From assembly GCA_964291475.2 (NCBI GenBank), contig OZ220076.1, positions 186,001-250,000 on the forward strand: 64,000 nucleotides of DNA. Direction: 5' to 3'. The position numbers and the translations under genes are program-made. Position 1 is the first letter of the stretch, and each line of letters opens with the position of its first letter. Shown one piece after another: positions 26,705-35,780 of this stretch. This stretch comes from DAOUKH01 sp964291475 (lineage in GTDB: Bacteria; Chloroflexota; Dehalococcoidia; SHYB01). The notes beneath the pieces were generated by a model, which was given only the letters and a program-made list of their open reading frames with translations, was not told the DNA's origin and searched no databases.

Positions 26705-27931
26705 TTGGCGGCGGCGATTCTGCGCGGCATCCGCGTGCTCGAGCTTGGGGACTACGTCTCCGCGGCGTTCGGGGCACGGCTGCTCTGCGACTACGGCGCC
26801 GAGGTCATCAAGGTCGAAGCGCCGGGTGAGGGGGACACGGCGCGGCGGCACGGGCCTTTCCCCGAGTCAGGTGCCGATCCAGAGGCCAGCGGCCTCTTCA
26901 TGTTCCTGAACCGGGGGAAGCTGGGGGCCACGATCGACCTCACGCAGGCCGCCGGCCGCGACATCGTCCGCGACCTCGTCGGGGTCTGCGACGTCGTTAT
27001 CCACAACTATCTTCCGCAGGAGCTAGAGGCGCTCGGCTTCGAGTACGAAGCGCTCCGGGCGATCAACCCGAGCGTCGTGCCGGCCTCGGTGACGGTGTTC
27101 GGGCAGGAGGGGCCGTACAGCCGCCACAAGGCCTACGCCCTGAACGGGAGCTGCGCCGGGGGGGCGGCCCACCGGATCGGCGACCCCGACCGCCACCCTC
27201 TGGCGATGCCGTACAGCCGCGCCGACCTGTGGGGCGGGCTGAACGCCGCGCCCGCCGTGTTGCTCGCGCTGCTGGCGCGCCGCCGGGACGGCCCCGGGCA
27301 GCACGTCGACATCGCGGCCGCGGACGCGATGAACGACTTCGGCAACGGCGGCGACATGATCGCCTACGCCGCCGACGGCTACGAGACGCGCCGCCACGGC
27401 ATGCACACGCCCATCAGCTATCCCTACAGCGTGCTGCCGTGTAAGGACGGGCACGTTTCGATGATCCTGGGCAACGAGCACCACTGGCAGCGGCTGCTCG
27501 ACATCATGGGGCGGCCAGAGTGGACGAAGGACTCGCGCTTCCAGAACCGCACCGAGATCGGCGCGCTCTACGCCAAGGAGGTCGACGAGCACCTGAAGGG
27601 GTTCCTGGCGGGCTTCACGAAGGACGAGTTCTGGAAGATGTGCCGCGAGAACGGTCTGCCGTGGCACGCCGCGCAGACCGTCGAGGACGTGCTTGCGTGG
27701 GACCTGCTCGAAGGCCGGGGCTACTGGCGCGAGGCGGAGGACGGCGGGGGCCGGCGCTGGCGGCTGCCGGGGCCGCTGTTCAGCACGGCGGCTCCGGGCG
27801 GCAGCGAGCCCGACGCGCCGGGGACGCGCGCGCCCCGGCTCGGCGAGCACAATGGCTACGTGCTGGGCGGGCTGCTGGGGCTGGGGGCGGACCGCGTCGC
27901 CGACCTGCGGCGGGCGGGAGTCGTGTCGTGA
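26705..27931 (+). CDS. CaiB/BaiF family CoA-transferase
   Basis: A 408-residue type III CoA-transferase. N-terminal GIRVLELGDYVSAAFGARLLCDYGAEVIKVEAP in pieces, NRGKLGATIDL, DVVIHNYLPQELEALGFEY and the mid-domain GQHVDIAAADAMNDF all match. TTG start with GGGGAGG 5 bp upstream. The stop overlaps the start of the next CaiB gene (GTGA), so the two are translationally coupled and may form a heterodimer, as for two-gene CoA-transferases; that last point is inference. Confidence 0.92.
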   Translation: MAAAILRGIRVLELGDYVSAAFGARLLCDYGAEVIKVEAPGEGDTARRHGPFPESGADPEASGLFMFLNRGKLGATIDLTQAAGRDIVRDLVGVCDVVIHNYLPQELEALGFEYEALRAINPSVVPASVTVFGQEGPYSRHKAYALNGSCAGGAAHRIGDPDRHPLAMPYSRADLWGGLNAAPAVLLALLARRRDGPGQHVDIAAADAMNDFGNGGDMIAYAADGYETRRHGMHTPISYPYSVLPCKDGHVSMILGNEHHWQRLLDIMGRPEWTKDSRFQNRTEIGALYAKEVDEHLKGFLAGFTKDEFWKMCRENGLPWHAAQTVEDVLAWDLLEGRGYWREAEDGGGRRWRLPGPLFSTAAPGGSEPDAPGTRAPRLGEHNGYVLGGLLGLGADRVADLRRAGVVS

Positions 27932-29142
27932 CCGGCCGCTATCCGCTGGACGGCTACCGCGTGGTCGAGATATCGCAGATCTGGGCGGCGCCGCAGCTCG
28001 CGTCGTCGCTCGGCGACATGGGGGCCGAGGTCATCCGGGTGGAGTCGATGGCGAGCACCGACGTGGCTCGCGTGGGCGGCGCGGTAAAGCACGAGTACCG
28101 CCACCTGCTGGACTACCAGCGGCACGCCCGCAGCCGCGCCGCTTACATCACGCTCAACATCCGTGAACCGGAGGGGATGGCGTACTTCCACGACCTGCTG
28201 CGCACCGCCGACGTCTTCGTCTGCAACCTGTCGCCGCGCGTTCTGAAGAAGCTCAAGCTGACCTACGCGGACGTACGCAAGCTGCGCCCCGACATCGTGA
28301 TGGTCACCATCTCGGCGGCGGGCCAGGACGGGCCCTGGAGCGACCTGGTCGCCTTCGGCCCGGCGATGAACGCCGTGGTGGGCAGCGACCTGCTCGTCGG
28401 CTATCCCGGGGACGACGTCTTCATGTCGTCGTACTGGGACGCCGACCCGGCGATGGGGATGGCGGCGTCGTACGCCGTCTTCCTCGCCCTGTACCGCCGA
28501 GAGGAGACCGGAGAGGGCGGGCACATGGACATGAGCTTCGCCGAGTTCCTCACGGGGCTGCTCGGCGAGCCGATCGTCGAGATGCAGATGACGGGGCGGA
28601 ACCCGACGCCGCAGGGGAACCGGCACCCCTGGCAGTCGCCGCACGGTGTCTACCCCACGTCGGAGGAGGACCGGTGGGTCGGCGTCGCGGTGGCGACGGA
28701 GGAGGAGTGGGCGGCGCTCTGCGGCGCGATCGGCCGCCCCGAGCTTGCCGCCGACGGCCGCTTCAACGAGATGGCCAAGCGCGTCGAGCGGCGCGACAAG
28801 GTCGACGAGATCGTGGCGTCGTGGACGCGGGGGCGCACCAACTACGAGGCGACGGAGGTCCTGCAGGCGGCCGGCGTCGCCGCCACCCCCGCCTTCACCA
28901 TCGCGGAGATCTACCACGACGAGCACCACCGCTACCGCCGCACGTCGATCAAGATGGACGAGACCGGGTTCGAGCGCGAACTGATCACCTACGGCGTGTC
29001 GTGGCGTCTGAGCCGCACTCCCGGCGCCTTCCGGCGGCTGGGACAGCCCGTGAGCGGGGACAACCAGCGCTTCTACCAGGGCTTCTTCGGCCTGACCGCC
29101 GAGCGCGTCGCGGAGCTGGAGGCGCGGAAGGTGTTCTACTAG
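27928..29142 (+). CDS. CaiB/BaiF family CoA-transferase, coupled partner
   Basis: A 404-residue type III CoA-transferase beginning at a GTG overlapping the preceding stop. Signature segments: LDGYRVVEISQIWAAPQ, DMGAEVIRVES, VFVCNLSPRVLKKLKLTY, SAAGQDGPWSD, and GEGGHMDMSFAEFLTGLLGE, which carries the catalytic Asp region. The insert KHEYRHLLDYQRHARSRAA replaces the usual NRGK segment and distinguishes it from its partner. It probably acts with the 26705 product on one substrate. Confidence 0.92.
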   Translation: MTGRYPLDGYRVVEISQIWAAPQLASSLGDMGAEVIRVESMASTDVARVGGAVKHEYRHLLDYQRHARSRAAYITLNIREPEGMAYFHDLLRTADVFVCNLSPRVLKKLKLTYADVRKLRPDIVMVTISAAGQDGPWSDLVAFGPAMNAVVGSDLLVGYPGDDVFMSSYWDADPAMGMAASYAVFLALYRREETGEGGHMDMSFAEFLTGLLGEPIVEMQMTGRNPTPQGNRHPWQSPHGVYPTSEEDRWVGVAVATEEEWAALCGAIGRPELAADGRFNEMAKRVERRDKVDEIVASWTRGRTNYEATEVLQAAGVAATPAFTIAEIYHDEHHRYRRTSIKMDETGFERELITYGVSWRLSRTPGAFRRLGQPVSGDNQRFYQGFFGLTAERVAELEARKVFY

Positions 29143-29226
29143 GCAAAGGCGCCGTGCCGTCGTCCGGTTGAGTCGGAATCGGGGCGGCCCCTATAATTTC
29201 CTCCGGCGGACGATGGTGAACTCCTG

Positions 29227-29499
29227 ATGAACGTGCGGGCGAGGTTCTTCGCGCTCTACCGCGAGCGCATCGGCAGGGAGACCGCCGACTACGAGGTCGG
29301 CGGCGGGTCGACCGTCGGCGACCTGATTGAGGCCGTCATGCTCGACCATCCCGGACTGTGTCCCAACCCCTCGGCGCTCGTGGCCGCCGTCAACCAGGAG
29401 TACGTGGGGCACGACCATCCATTGGCGGAGGGCGACGAGGTCGCCTTCATCCCGCCGGTGAGCGGCGGCGCGACCTCCCTGGACGGAGGCGTTGGATGA
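29227..29499 (+). CDS. moaD: MoaD/ThiS family sulfur carrier with C-terminal extension
   Basis: A 90-residue beta-grasp protein, small subunit of molybdopterin synthase. FFALYRERIGRETADYEV, STVGDLIEAV, AVNQEYVGHDHPLAEGDEVAFIPPVSGG are diagnostic. The functional Gly-Gly (VSGG) is normally the very C-terminus, because it is adenylylated and thiocarboxylated. Here nine residues (ATSLDGGVG) follow. Either the protein is cleaved, or the extension is a misread end. The stop overlaps the moaE ATG. Confidence 0.85.
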   Translation: MNVRARFFALYRERIGRETADYEVGGGSTVGDLIEAVMLDHPGLCPNPSALVAAVNQEYVGHDHPLAEGDEVAFIPPVSGGATSLDGGVG

Positions 29500-29909
29500 T
29501 CGTCGTCACGCGAGACGAGATGGACCCGCGGGCGGTCGAGGCCAGCCTGTCGCCTCAGGTGCACGGCGCGGTGCTGACCTTCCAGGGGACCGTCCGGCTC
29601 TGGAGCGAGGGACGCAAGGTCGACTACCTCGACTACGAGGCCTACCCCGCGATGGCGGAGGCGAAGCTCCGCGAGATCGCCGACGAGGTGCGGCAGCGGG
29701 AGGACGTGGAGGACATCGCGATCTATCACCGCATCGGCAAGCTAAACGTGGGGGAGACGAGCCTCGTGGTCTCCGTTGCCGCGAAGCACCGCCGGCCCGG
29801 CTTCGACGCGTGCCTCTACACGATCGAGCGGATCAAGGAGATCGTGCCGATCTGGAAGAAGGAAGTCTGGGTCGACGGGGAGCACTGGGTCGGGACCGAG
29901 GGGGCGTGA
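29496..29909 (+). CDS. moaE: Molybdopterin synthase catalytic subunit MoaE
   Basis: A 137-residue MoaE converting precursor Z (cPMP) to molybdopterin using sulfur from MoaD. Conserved parts: GAVLTFQGTVR, DYLDYEAYPAMAEAKL, IYHRIGKLNVGETSLVVSVA and the signature IKEIVPIWKKEVWVDGEHWV with the catalytic lysines. ATGA overlap with moaD. The molybdenum cofactor product is needed by the XDH-type subunit at 12742, 14 kb away. Confidence 0.95.
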   Translation: MIVVTRDEMDPRAVEASLSPQVHGAVLTFQGTVRLWSEGRKVDYLDYEAYPAMAEAKLREIADEVRQREDVEDIAIYHRIGKLNVGETSLVVSVAAKHRRPGFDACLYTIERIKEIVPIWKKEVWVDGEHWVGTEGA

Positions 29910-29993
29910 GGGCGTAGGCCTCCTCCCGGAGACCTTTTGGGTAGCCGGCGTTGGGGGCGCGAGAGTGGCAGGGTCGCCTGACCTTCGGTGGTG

Positions 29994-30200
29994 ATCAGGG
30001 GGCCCCTCATCTCAATCTTCTCCCGGGGGGAGAAGAGGGAAGACCCCACCCGGCGCCGCCCCACCGGCGCGCCCTGCGGGCGCGTGCCCCCTCTCAAATC
30101 TCCCCCAGAGGGGGAGAGGGAAGACCACCCCGAGCCACCCGTCTTTCGGCTTGCCGACGGGTTGCGCAAAAGTCTCCCTAGGGAGACTGAGAGAGGGCCC
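29994..30200. repeat. Composite intergenic palindrome repeat
   Basis: Modules: GGGGCCCCTCATCTCAATCTTCTCCCGGGGGGAGAAGAG from 29998, CGGCGCGCCCTGCGGGCGCG near 30066, CCCCTCTCAAATCTCCCCCAGAGGGGGAGAGG near 30088-30119, then a CTTTCGGCTTGCCGACGG stretch and GTCTCCCTAGGGAGAC (30171-30186), a further perfect palindrome. No gene between 29910 and 30203. Confidence 0.8.
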
Positions 30201-30203
30201 CGC

Positions 30204-30599
30204 CTACTGGCCGACCGGCGAGCCGTGGTGGTGGGCGACGCGCCACTCGCCGAGGCGGCGCCGGAAGAGATTGGTGGCCTGGATCTTGCCTTCGACGACG
30301 CGGCCGTCGAGCACCTGGGTGAGGTTCTCGGTGCAGGAGACCCACGCGGCGTCGCCCTCTACGACGACCTCGGCGCCGGTGATGTCGAAGTGCATCAGGG
30401 TGGCGTTCTCGAAGATGCGTTGCCAGCTTTCCATGACCGGCTCGCGGCCGCTGAGGAGCGGCCAGCCGGGATGGACGCAGAGGACCGGCTCTTCGTGGTC
30501 CCAGACGGCGTCCATCGCCTCGATGCTCAGGCTCTGGAAGGCGGCGTAGAAGGCAGCGTTGGCTGCCAGCACGGCCGCTTGGTCGCTCGACTGGGTCAT
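30204..30599 (-). CDS. NTF2-like (DUF4440/SnoaL-type) protein
   Basis: A 131-residue NTF2-fold protein: AANAAFYAAFQSLSIEAMDAVWDHEEPVLCVHPGWPLLSGREPVMESW, then WVSCTENLTQV and ATNLFRRRLGEWRVAHHHGSP. The HPGW/HHHGSP combination is that of a bacterial stress/ketosteroid-isomerase-like subgroup. The start at 30599 was chosen by family length; a GTG at 30680 would add 27 residues without homology. Function unknown. Confidence 0.82.
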   Translation of the reverse strand: MTQSSDQAAVLAANAAFYAAFQSLSIEAMDAVWDHEEPVLCVHPGWPLLSGREPVMESWQRIFENATLMHFDITGAEVVVEGDAAWVSCTENLTQVLDGRVVEGKIQATNLFRRRLGEWRVAHHHGSPVGQ

Positions 30600-30716
30600 G
30601 GGGTGACCGTCTGCCTTGAGATTGTCAGGAATCGCTCTCTGGCCGCCCGCCTGAGGGCGGAAGAGGGCGATTTGGCCCACAGGGGAGGAGCGGGCGGCGA
30701 TTATACCGCTAGGGGC

Positions 30717-30816
30717 GGCTTAGGGGCAGCGCCCTGCGGGCGCTCGCGCGCCTGACGGCGCGCGCCCTCTCTCAAATCTCCCCCAGAGGGGGAGAGGCCG
30801 GAGGGGAGAGAGGTTT
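30717..30816. repeat. Intergenic palindrome repeat, canonical GC double-palindrome plus CTCCCCC hairpin
   Basis: The cleanest copy: GGGCAGCGCCCTGCGGGCGC, CGCGCGCCTGACGGCGCGCG, then CCCTCTCTCAAATCTCCCCCAGAGGGGGAGAGGCCGGAGGGG in order. Near-identical to 46426-46505 and to the flanks of the IS481 insertion. Confidence 0.85.
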
Positions 30817-30832
30817 GGGGTGTCCCAAAGAG

Positions 30833-30860
30833 AAGAGGGCCCGGATGGGCGGGCCCTCTT
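30833..30860 (-). terminator. Probable rho-independent terminator of glnA
   Basis: An 11-bp perfect stem AAGAGGGCCCG/CGGGCCCTCTT around a 6-nt loop, 25 bp after the glnA stop on the minus strand, followed on that strand by CTCTTT. Confidence 0.75.
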
Positions 30861-30884
30861 TGCTCTTCGGACTGACGGGGCGGG

Positions 30885-32332
30885 CTAGTAGTCCGAGTAC
30901 ATGAGGAACTCGTAGGGGTGGGGGCGGAGGCGGAGCTCGTCGACCTCGTTCTCGCGCTTGTAGGCGATCCAGGTCTCGATGAGGTCTGGGGTGAAGACGT
31001 CGCCGCGGAGGAGGAACTCGTTGTCTTCCTCCAGGGTGGCGAGGGCTTCTTCGAGGCTGTGGGGCACCGTCTTGACCTTGGCGAGCTCCTCGGGCGGGAG
31101 GTGGTAGATGTCCGCGTCGAGCGGCTCGCCGGGGTCGATCTTGTTGATGACGCCGTCGAGGCCGGCCATGAGCATGGCGGGGAAGGCAAGGTAGGGGTTG
31201 GCCGTGGCGTCCGGCGGGCGGAACTCGATGCGGCGCGCCGCCGGGCCGGTGGCCGCCACCGGGATGCGGACGCAGGCGCTGCGGTTGCGCTGCGAGAAGG
31301 CGAGGTTGACCGGGGCCTCGAAGCCGGGCACGAGCCGCTTATAGGAGTTCGTGGTGGGGGCGGCGAAAGCCAGGATCGCGCCGGCGTGCTTCAGCAGCCC
31401 GCCGATGTAGTAGCGGCACATCTCGCTGATGAGGCCGTAGCCCTGCTCGTCGTAGAAGAGGTTCACGCCGTCCTTCCACAGGCTCTGGTGGACGTGCATG
31501 CCCGTGCCGTTGTCGCCGAAGATCGGCTTCGGCATGAAGGTCAGCACCTTGTCGTTGCGGAAGGCCACGTTGCGCATGACGTGCTTGGCGAGTATGACCG
31601 TGTCGGCCTGGTCGCGGAGGGGGCCGTAGCGCAGGTCGACCTCGCCCTGGCCCGCCGTGGCGACCTCGTGGTGGTGGACCTCCATCCGCACGCCAAGGTC
31701 CATGAGTGTCGTGACCATCTCGGAGCGGATGTCCTGGAGCGTGTCGATGGGCGGGGTGGGGAAGTAGCCGCCCTTGTGCTTCGGGCGGTAGGCGAGGTTC
31801 GGACCCTCAGCACCGCTGAAGATGTCGGCCTCGCGGCCCGAATGCCAAATGCCTTCGTCCGACTCAATGAGGTAGTGGGCGCTGTGCGCGTTCTGGTCGA
31901 ACGACATGCCGTCGAAGATGAAGAACTCAAGCTCGGGGCCCCAGAAGCTGGCGTCGGCGATGCCCGTCGATTGCAGGAACTCCTCGGCCTTGGTCGCCAC
32001 GTAGCGGGGGTCGCGGCTGTAGCGGTCGCGGGTGATCGGGTCCCGAATGTCGCAGGAGATGCTGAGGGTCTCTTCCTCGTAGAACGGCTCGTCGTAGGCC
32101 GTCGTGGGGTCGGGGAAGAGCAGCATGTCGCTCTCGTTGATGTCCTGGAAGCCGCGGATGCTCGACCCGTCGAAGCCGAGGCCGTTCTCGAAGGCTCCCA
32201 TGTCGAACTCTTGGTTCGTCACCGAGAATGCTGCAGGGTGCCGAGCAGGTCGGTGAACTTGATGTCGATGATCCGGATGCCCTCGGACTCGACGTAGTCG
32301 AGGACTTCCTGTGGGCTGGTGAACTTGGGCAT
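30885..32332 (-). CDS. glnA: Type I glutamine synthetase (frameshifted near N-terminus)
   Basis: About 482 residues once one missing T near 32227 is restored: MPKFTSPQEVLDYVESEG...TLQHFSVTNQEFD. The catalytic segments FDGSSIRGFQ, GPELEFFIFD, GTGMHVHQSLWKDG, NSYKRLVPGFEAPVN and FRPPDATANPYLAF are intact. DADIYHLPPEE aligns with the NLYDLPPEE adenylylation loop of beta-type enzymes and keeps the Tyr. It makes glutamine from glutamate, ammonia and ATP. GGAGGAG precedes the ATG. A GlnR-like regulator lies 165 bp upstream on the same strand. Confidence 0.93.
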
Positions 32333-32450
32333 GTTGTGTAGCTCCTCCGGGCGTGCGCCCCCGCCGCGCCGCAAGCCGACGCAAATATCGCCGCGGCGCG
32401 GGTATCATGTCGATTATCGTCAGGCCTTGGCGCGGATACCAGACGCCTAT

Positions 32451-32467
32451 GTAACAGTATTGTTAAC
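32451..32467. promoter_or_regulatory. AT-rich inverted repeat upstream of glnA, possible nitrogen-regulator operator
   Basis: GTAACA-GTAT-TGTTAAC forms an imperfect palindrome in an otherwise GC-rich gap, about 120 bp before the glnA start. It resembles the GTnAC/GnTAAC half-sites bound by actinobacterial GlnR, and a GlnR-like protein is encoded next door. Binding is inferred, not shown. Confidence 0.45.
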
Positions 32468-32496
32468 CGCGAGCCGTCCAGGAAGACCGGGCCGGG

Positions 32497-33177
32497 CTAC
32501 GGGTCGTCCCGGAAGCGGTAGCCGACGTTGCGCACCGTGTCGATGAAGGTGGCCGGCCCGTTCTCGATCTTGCTCCGCAGCCGCCGGATGTGGACGTCCA
32601 CCGTGCGCGTGCCGCCGTAATAGTCGTAGCCCCACACCGCGTTTAGCAGGTGCTCCCGGGAGAAGACCTTCCCGGGATTCGTGGCGAAGAACTTCAGGAG
32701 CTCGTACTCCTTGAAGGTGAGCTCCATGCGGCGCCCGCCCTGCGTCACCTCGTACCGCGAGAGGTCGATCGCGAGGTCGCCCGCGCGGATGGTCTGGTCG
32801 CCGTCCTGCGGGTCGGCCCGCTCTATGAGGCGCTTCATGCGCAGGACGAGCTCCTGGGGACGGTGCGGGGAGAGCGAGAAGTCGTCGAAGCCGCCGGCGT
32901 GGGCGTAGTCCGTCAGGCTTTGGTTCGGTATGAGCGCGAGGACCGGGATGTGCGGGGCCGACTCGGTGCACAGCGTCATCAGCGCGGCGATTTCGTCGTC
33001 GCCGGGCGAGCGTATCGAGCAGTCGACGACGACGAGGTCCGGCTGCTCACGGGAGAGGAGCTCGCGGGCCTCGGCGGGATCGACGGCGAGCAAGGGGAAC
33101 GCCTCGCTCATGGCGGAGGCGGCCATCGCCGTTTGGCTTCCGGGGCTCTCGCCCCCCACGATCAAGATGCGGCGCAT
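32497..33177 (-). CDS. OmpR-family regulator with degenerate receiver domain (GlnR-like)
   Basis: A 226-residue protein: receiver-like domain 1-120 and OmpR winged helix about 135-226 (LTFKEYELLKFFATNPGKVFSREHLLNAVWG, RTVDVHIRRLRSKIE, TVRNVGYRF). The receiver lacks the acidic pocket: ILIVGGE replaces the usual ILIVDDE and the conserved Lys is absent (PVLALIPNQS), though an Asp remains in LVVVDCSI. Phosphorylation is therefore unlikely, as in the atypical GlnR regulators of nitrogen metabolism. Its position beside glnA supports that role. An upstream ATG (33219) would add 14 residues. No histidine kinase is nearby. Confidence 0.85.
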   Translation of the reverse strand: MRRILIVGGESPGSQTAMAASAMSEAFPLLAVDPAEARELLSREQPDLVVVDCSIRSPGDDEIAALMTLCTESAPHIPVLALIPNQSLTDYAHAGGFDDFSLSPHRPQELVLRMKRLIERADPQDGDQTIRAGDLAIDLSRYEVTQGGRRMELTFKEYELLKFFATNPGKVFSREHLLNAVWGYDYYGGTRTVDVHIRRLRSKIENGPATFIDTVRNVGYRFRDDP

Positions 33178-33384
33178 GACATGAACGTAGATTCCGGACG
33201 AATTCGGGACGGTGTGCATGATAGCAGACCGGCCCGGCGCCCCTAGCAGACGTACGCCACGCCGGACGCCCGTTCCTTGACCCAGCTACGGCGTCGGGGT
33301 AGCATTTCTGTGTCGAAATCGACTTCTTCCCGGGGCGCGGCGCCCCGTGATTTGGTTCCGGGCCGAAGCGGCCCGAGGCGCGCA

Positions 33385-34700
33385 GTGGCACTCGAAACCT
33401 TGCCGCTCTTTCCAGAGACGGCGCTGGTCGACGAACGCGGGCATCTCGTGTTGGGCGGCGTCGACGCGCTCGACCTGGCCGCCGAGTACGGCACGCCGCT
33501 CTACGTCTTCGACGAGGCGACCCTGCGGGGCCAGTGCCGCGCGTTCTCGACCGAGTTCAGCGCCCGCTACCCGAAGGTCAAGGTGCTCTATGCGGGCAAG
33601 GCCTTCCTGAACCGGCCGCTGGCGGGACTCCTCGCTGAGGAAGGGCTGGGGCTCGACGTCGTCTCCGGCGGTGAGTTGGCCGTCGCCGTGGCCGGCGGCA
33701 TGCCGGCCGAGCGCATCTACTTCCACGGCAACAACAAGGGCGCCCAGGAGCTGCGCGAAGCCCTGGACGCCGGCATCGGACGGGTCGTCGTCGACAATTT
33801 CCATGAGCTCGCCCTGCTCGACCGGCTCGCCGGCGAGGCGGGCAAGCGTCAGGCCGTGCTGGTGCGGGCCTCCCCCGACGTCGACCCCCACACCCACGCC
33901 CACACCACTACGGGCACGCTCGACAGCAAGTTCGGGTTCGCCATCGCCACGGGCGACGCGGAGGAGGCGGTGCGGCTCGCGCAGCAGGCCGAGAACCTCG
34001 ACCTGATCGGCGTCCACACGCACCTGGGCTCCCCAATCTACGAGGTCGAGCCGTACACCGAGGGCATCGCCGTGGCGATGGAGTTCGCCGCCGCGATGCG
34101 CGACCGCCACGGCCTGGAGCTTCAGGAGTTCAGTCCCGGCGGCGGTTTTCCCATCCAGTACACCACCGACCAGCCGATTTCGCCCATCGCCTCCTACGCC
34201 GAGGTGATCACGGGGGCGCTCACCCGGACCTGCGAGCGCTACGGCTTCGACCTGCCGACCCTCTTCATCGAGCCGGGGCGGTCCATCGTGGGCAGGGCCG
34301 GGGTCGCGCTCTACGAGGTCGGGGCGACGAAGGCGATCCCCGGCGTGCGGACGTACGTGTCCGTCGACGGGGGGATGAGCGACAACATTCGCCCGGCCAT
34401 CTACGGGGCGGCCTACGAGGCCCTCGTGGCAGGCAAGGCCGCCGAGCCCAACGACACACGCGTCACGATCGCGGGCAAGTATTGCGAGTCGGGCGACGTA
34501 CTGATCAAGGACATCGACCTGCCCGAGCTCGAGGCGGGCGACGTGATCGCGATTCCCGCCTCCGGGCCTACTGCATACCCATGGCGAGCAACTACAACGC
34601 CGCACCCAAGCCGGCGGTGGTCATGGTCAACGAAGGCGAGGTCCGGTTGATCCGGGAGCGCGAGAGCTACGCCGACCTCATGCGGAACGACGTGGGCTAG
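33385..34700 (+). CDS. lysA: Diaminopimelate decarboxylase (frameshifted near C-terminus)
   Basis: About 438 residues once one missing G in the GGG run at 34564-34566 is restored (IPASG then AYCIPMASNYN). PLP-lysine Lys72 in YAGKAFLNRPL, the H-x-GS segment THLGSPI, SPGGGFPI, EPGRSIVG, the catalytic Cys in GKYCESGDVL and AYCIPMASNYN are all family-diagnostic. Last step of lysine synthesis, also removing meso-diaminopimelate. GTG start at 33385, CGAGGCG upstream. Divergent from the GlnR-like regulator; holB follows by 55 bp. Confidence 0.92.
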
Positions 34701-34755
34701 CCATGAGCAAGAGGAGCGGCCGAGGGGAAAGCGGGGACGGGAGGAAGCACGCTCC

Positions 34756-35775
34756 ATGCGGGGAATGATCGGCCAGGACGCATTGCGCGCCCAGCTTGAA
34801 CGCAGCATCGAGATGGGGCGCTTGGCGCACGCGATGCTGATCGCGGGCGCGGCCGGCGCGGGCAAGATGCGCTTGGCCCTCGAACTCGCTCAGATCCTCA
34901 ACTGCGAGAGCAGCAGCGGAGCCTGCGGGGCGTGCCGCCAGTGCTCCCGCATCGCGGCGTCCAAGCACGCCGACGTGCGCGTCATCGGCGCGCCCGGTCA
35001 GGCGGTCAAGATCGAGGAGATGCGCGAGCTGCAGCAGGACGCCGCCCTCGTCCCGTTCGAGGGGCGCAACCGCGTCTTCATCATCGACGGCGCCGAACGA
35101 ATGACTGCCGAGGCGGCCAACTGCTTGCTCAAGACCCTGGAGGAGCCGCCGGACAACGTCTATCTGATCCTGCTGAGCCAGCAGCCGGCGGCGCTGCTGC
35201 CCACGGTTCGCTCACGGTGCCGCCTCGTCGAGCTGCGGCCCGTCGCCGCCACGCTGATCGAAGAGATGCTGACGGAGGGCGGCGCCGACCCCGAGACGGC
35301 CCGCACCATCGCGCGGCTTGCCGAAGGGCGCGCCGGATGGGCCGCCGAGGCCGCCGCCGACCCGGCGATCTTGGAAGCCCGCCGCGAGCGCCTGGACGAC
35401 GCCATGGGCGTTGCCGGCATGGACTTCAGCGCCCGGCTGGTCCACGCGGCGGCCCTTGCCGACCGCTACGGCAAAGACAGGGAGGCCGTCCTCGACTGGC
35501 TCGGCCTGCTCCGCCGGTGGTGGCGCGACGTGTTGCTCCACAAGAGCGGGCGGGGCGACCTCGCAGTCAATGCCGACCGCGCCGACGCGCTCGCGGCCTT
35601 CGCGGAGGCCTGCTCCGTGGCCGAAGCCGGGGCCGCCGTCCGCGACGTCACCGACACCATCGACCATCTGGGCAAGAACGCCAACGCGCGCCTCGCCCTC
35701 GACGTATTTATGCTCCGATTACCCCAAGTTCCCGCGGAGGCGCTGCACACCGCGCCCGCGGTCCCGGAAGGATAG
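34756..35775 (+). CDS. holB: DNA polymerase III delta-prime subunit
   Basis: A 339-residue AAA+ clamp-loader subunit. Zinc-module Cys50, Cys57, Cys60, Cys63 (NCESSSGACGACRQC), a P-loop-like GAAGAGKM at 31-38 in which the final Thr/Ser of Walker A is Met (so ATP binding is probably lost, as in delta-prime), VFIIDGAERMTAEAANCLLKTLEEPP and the SRC motif in VRSRCRLVEL, which supplies the trans-acting Arg finger. Followed by a YaaT gene as is common. Confidence 0.92.
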   Translation: MRGMIGQDALRAQLERSIEMGRLAHAMLIAGAAGAGKMRLALELAQILNCESSSGACGACRQCSRIAASKHADVRVIGAPGQAVKIEEMRELQQDAALVPFEGRNRVFIIDGAERMTAEAANCLLKTLEEPPDNVYLILLSQQPAALLPTVRSRCRLVELRPVAATLIEEMLTEGGADPETARTIARLAEGRAGWAAEAAADPAILEARRERLDDAMGVAGMDFSARLVHAAALADRYGKDREAVLDWLGLLRRWWRDVLLHKSGRGDLAVNADRADALAAFAEACSVAEAGAAVRDVTDTIDHLGKNANARLALDVFMLRLPQVPAEALHTAPAVPEG

Positions 35776-35780
35776 GCACC

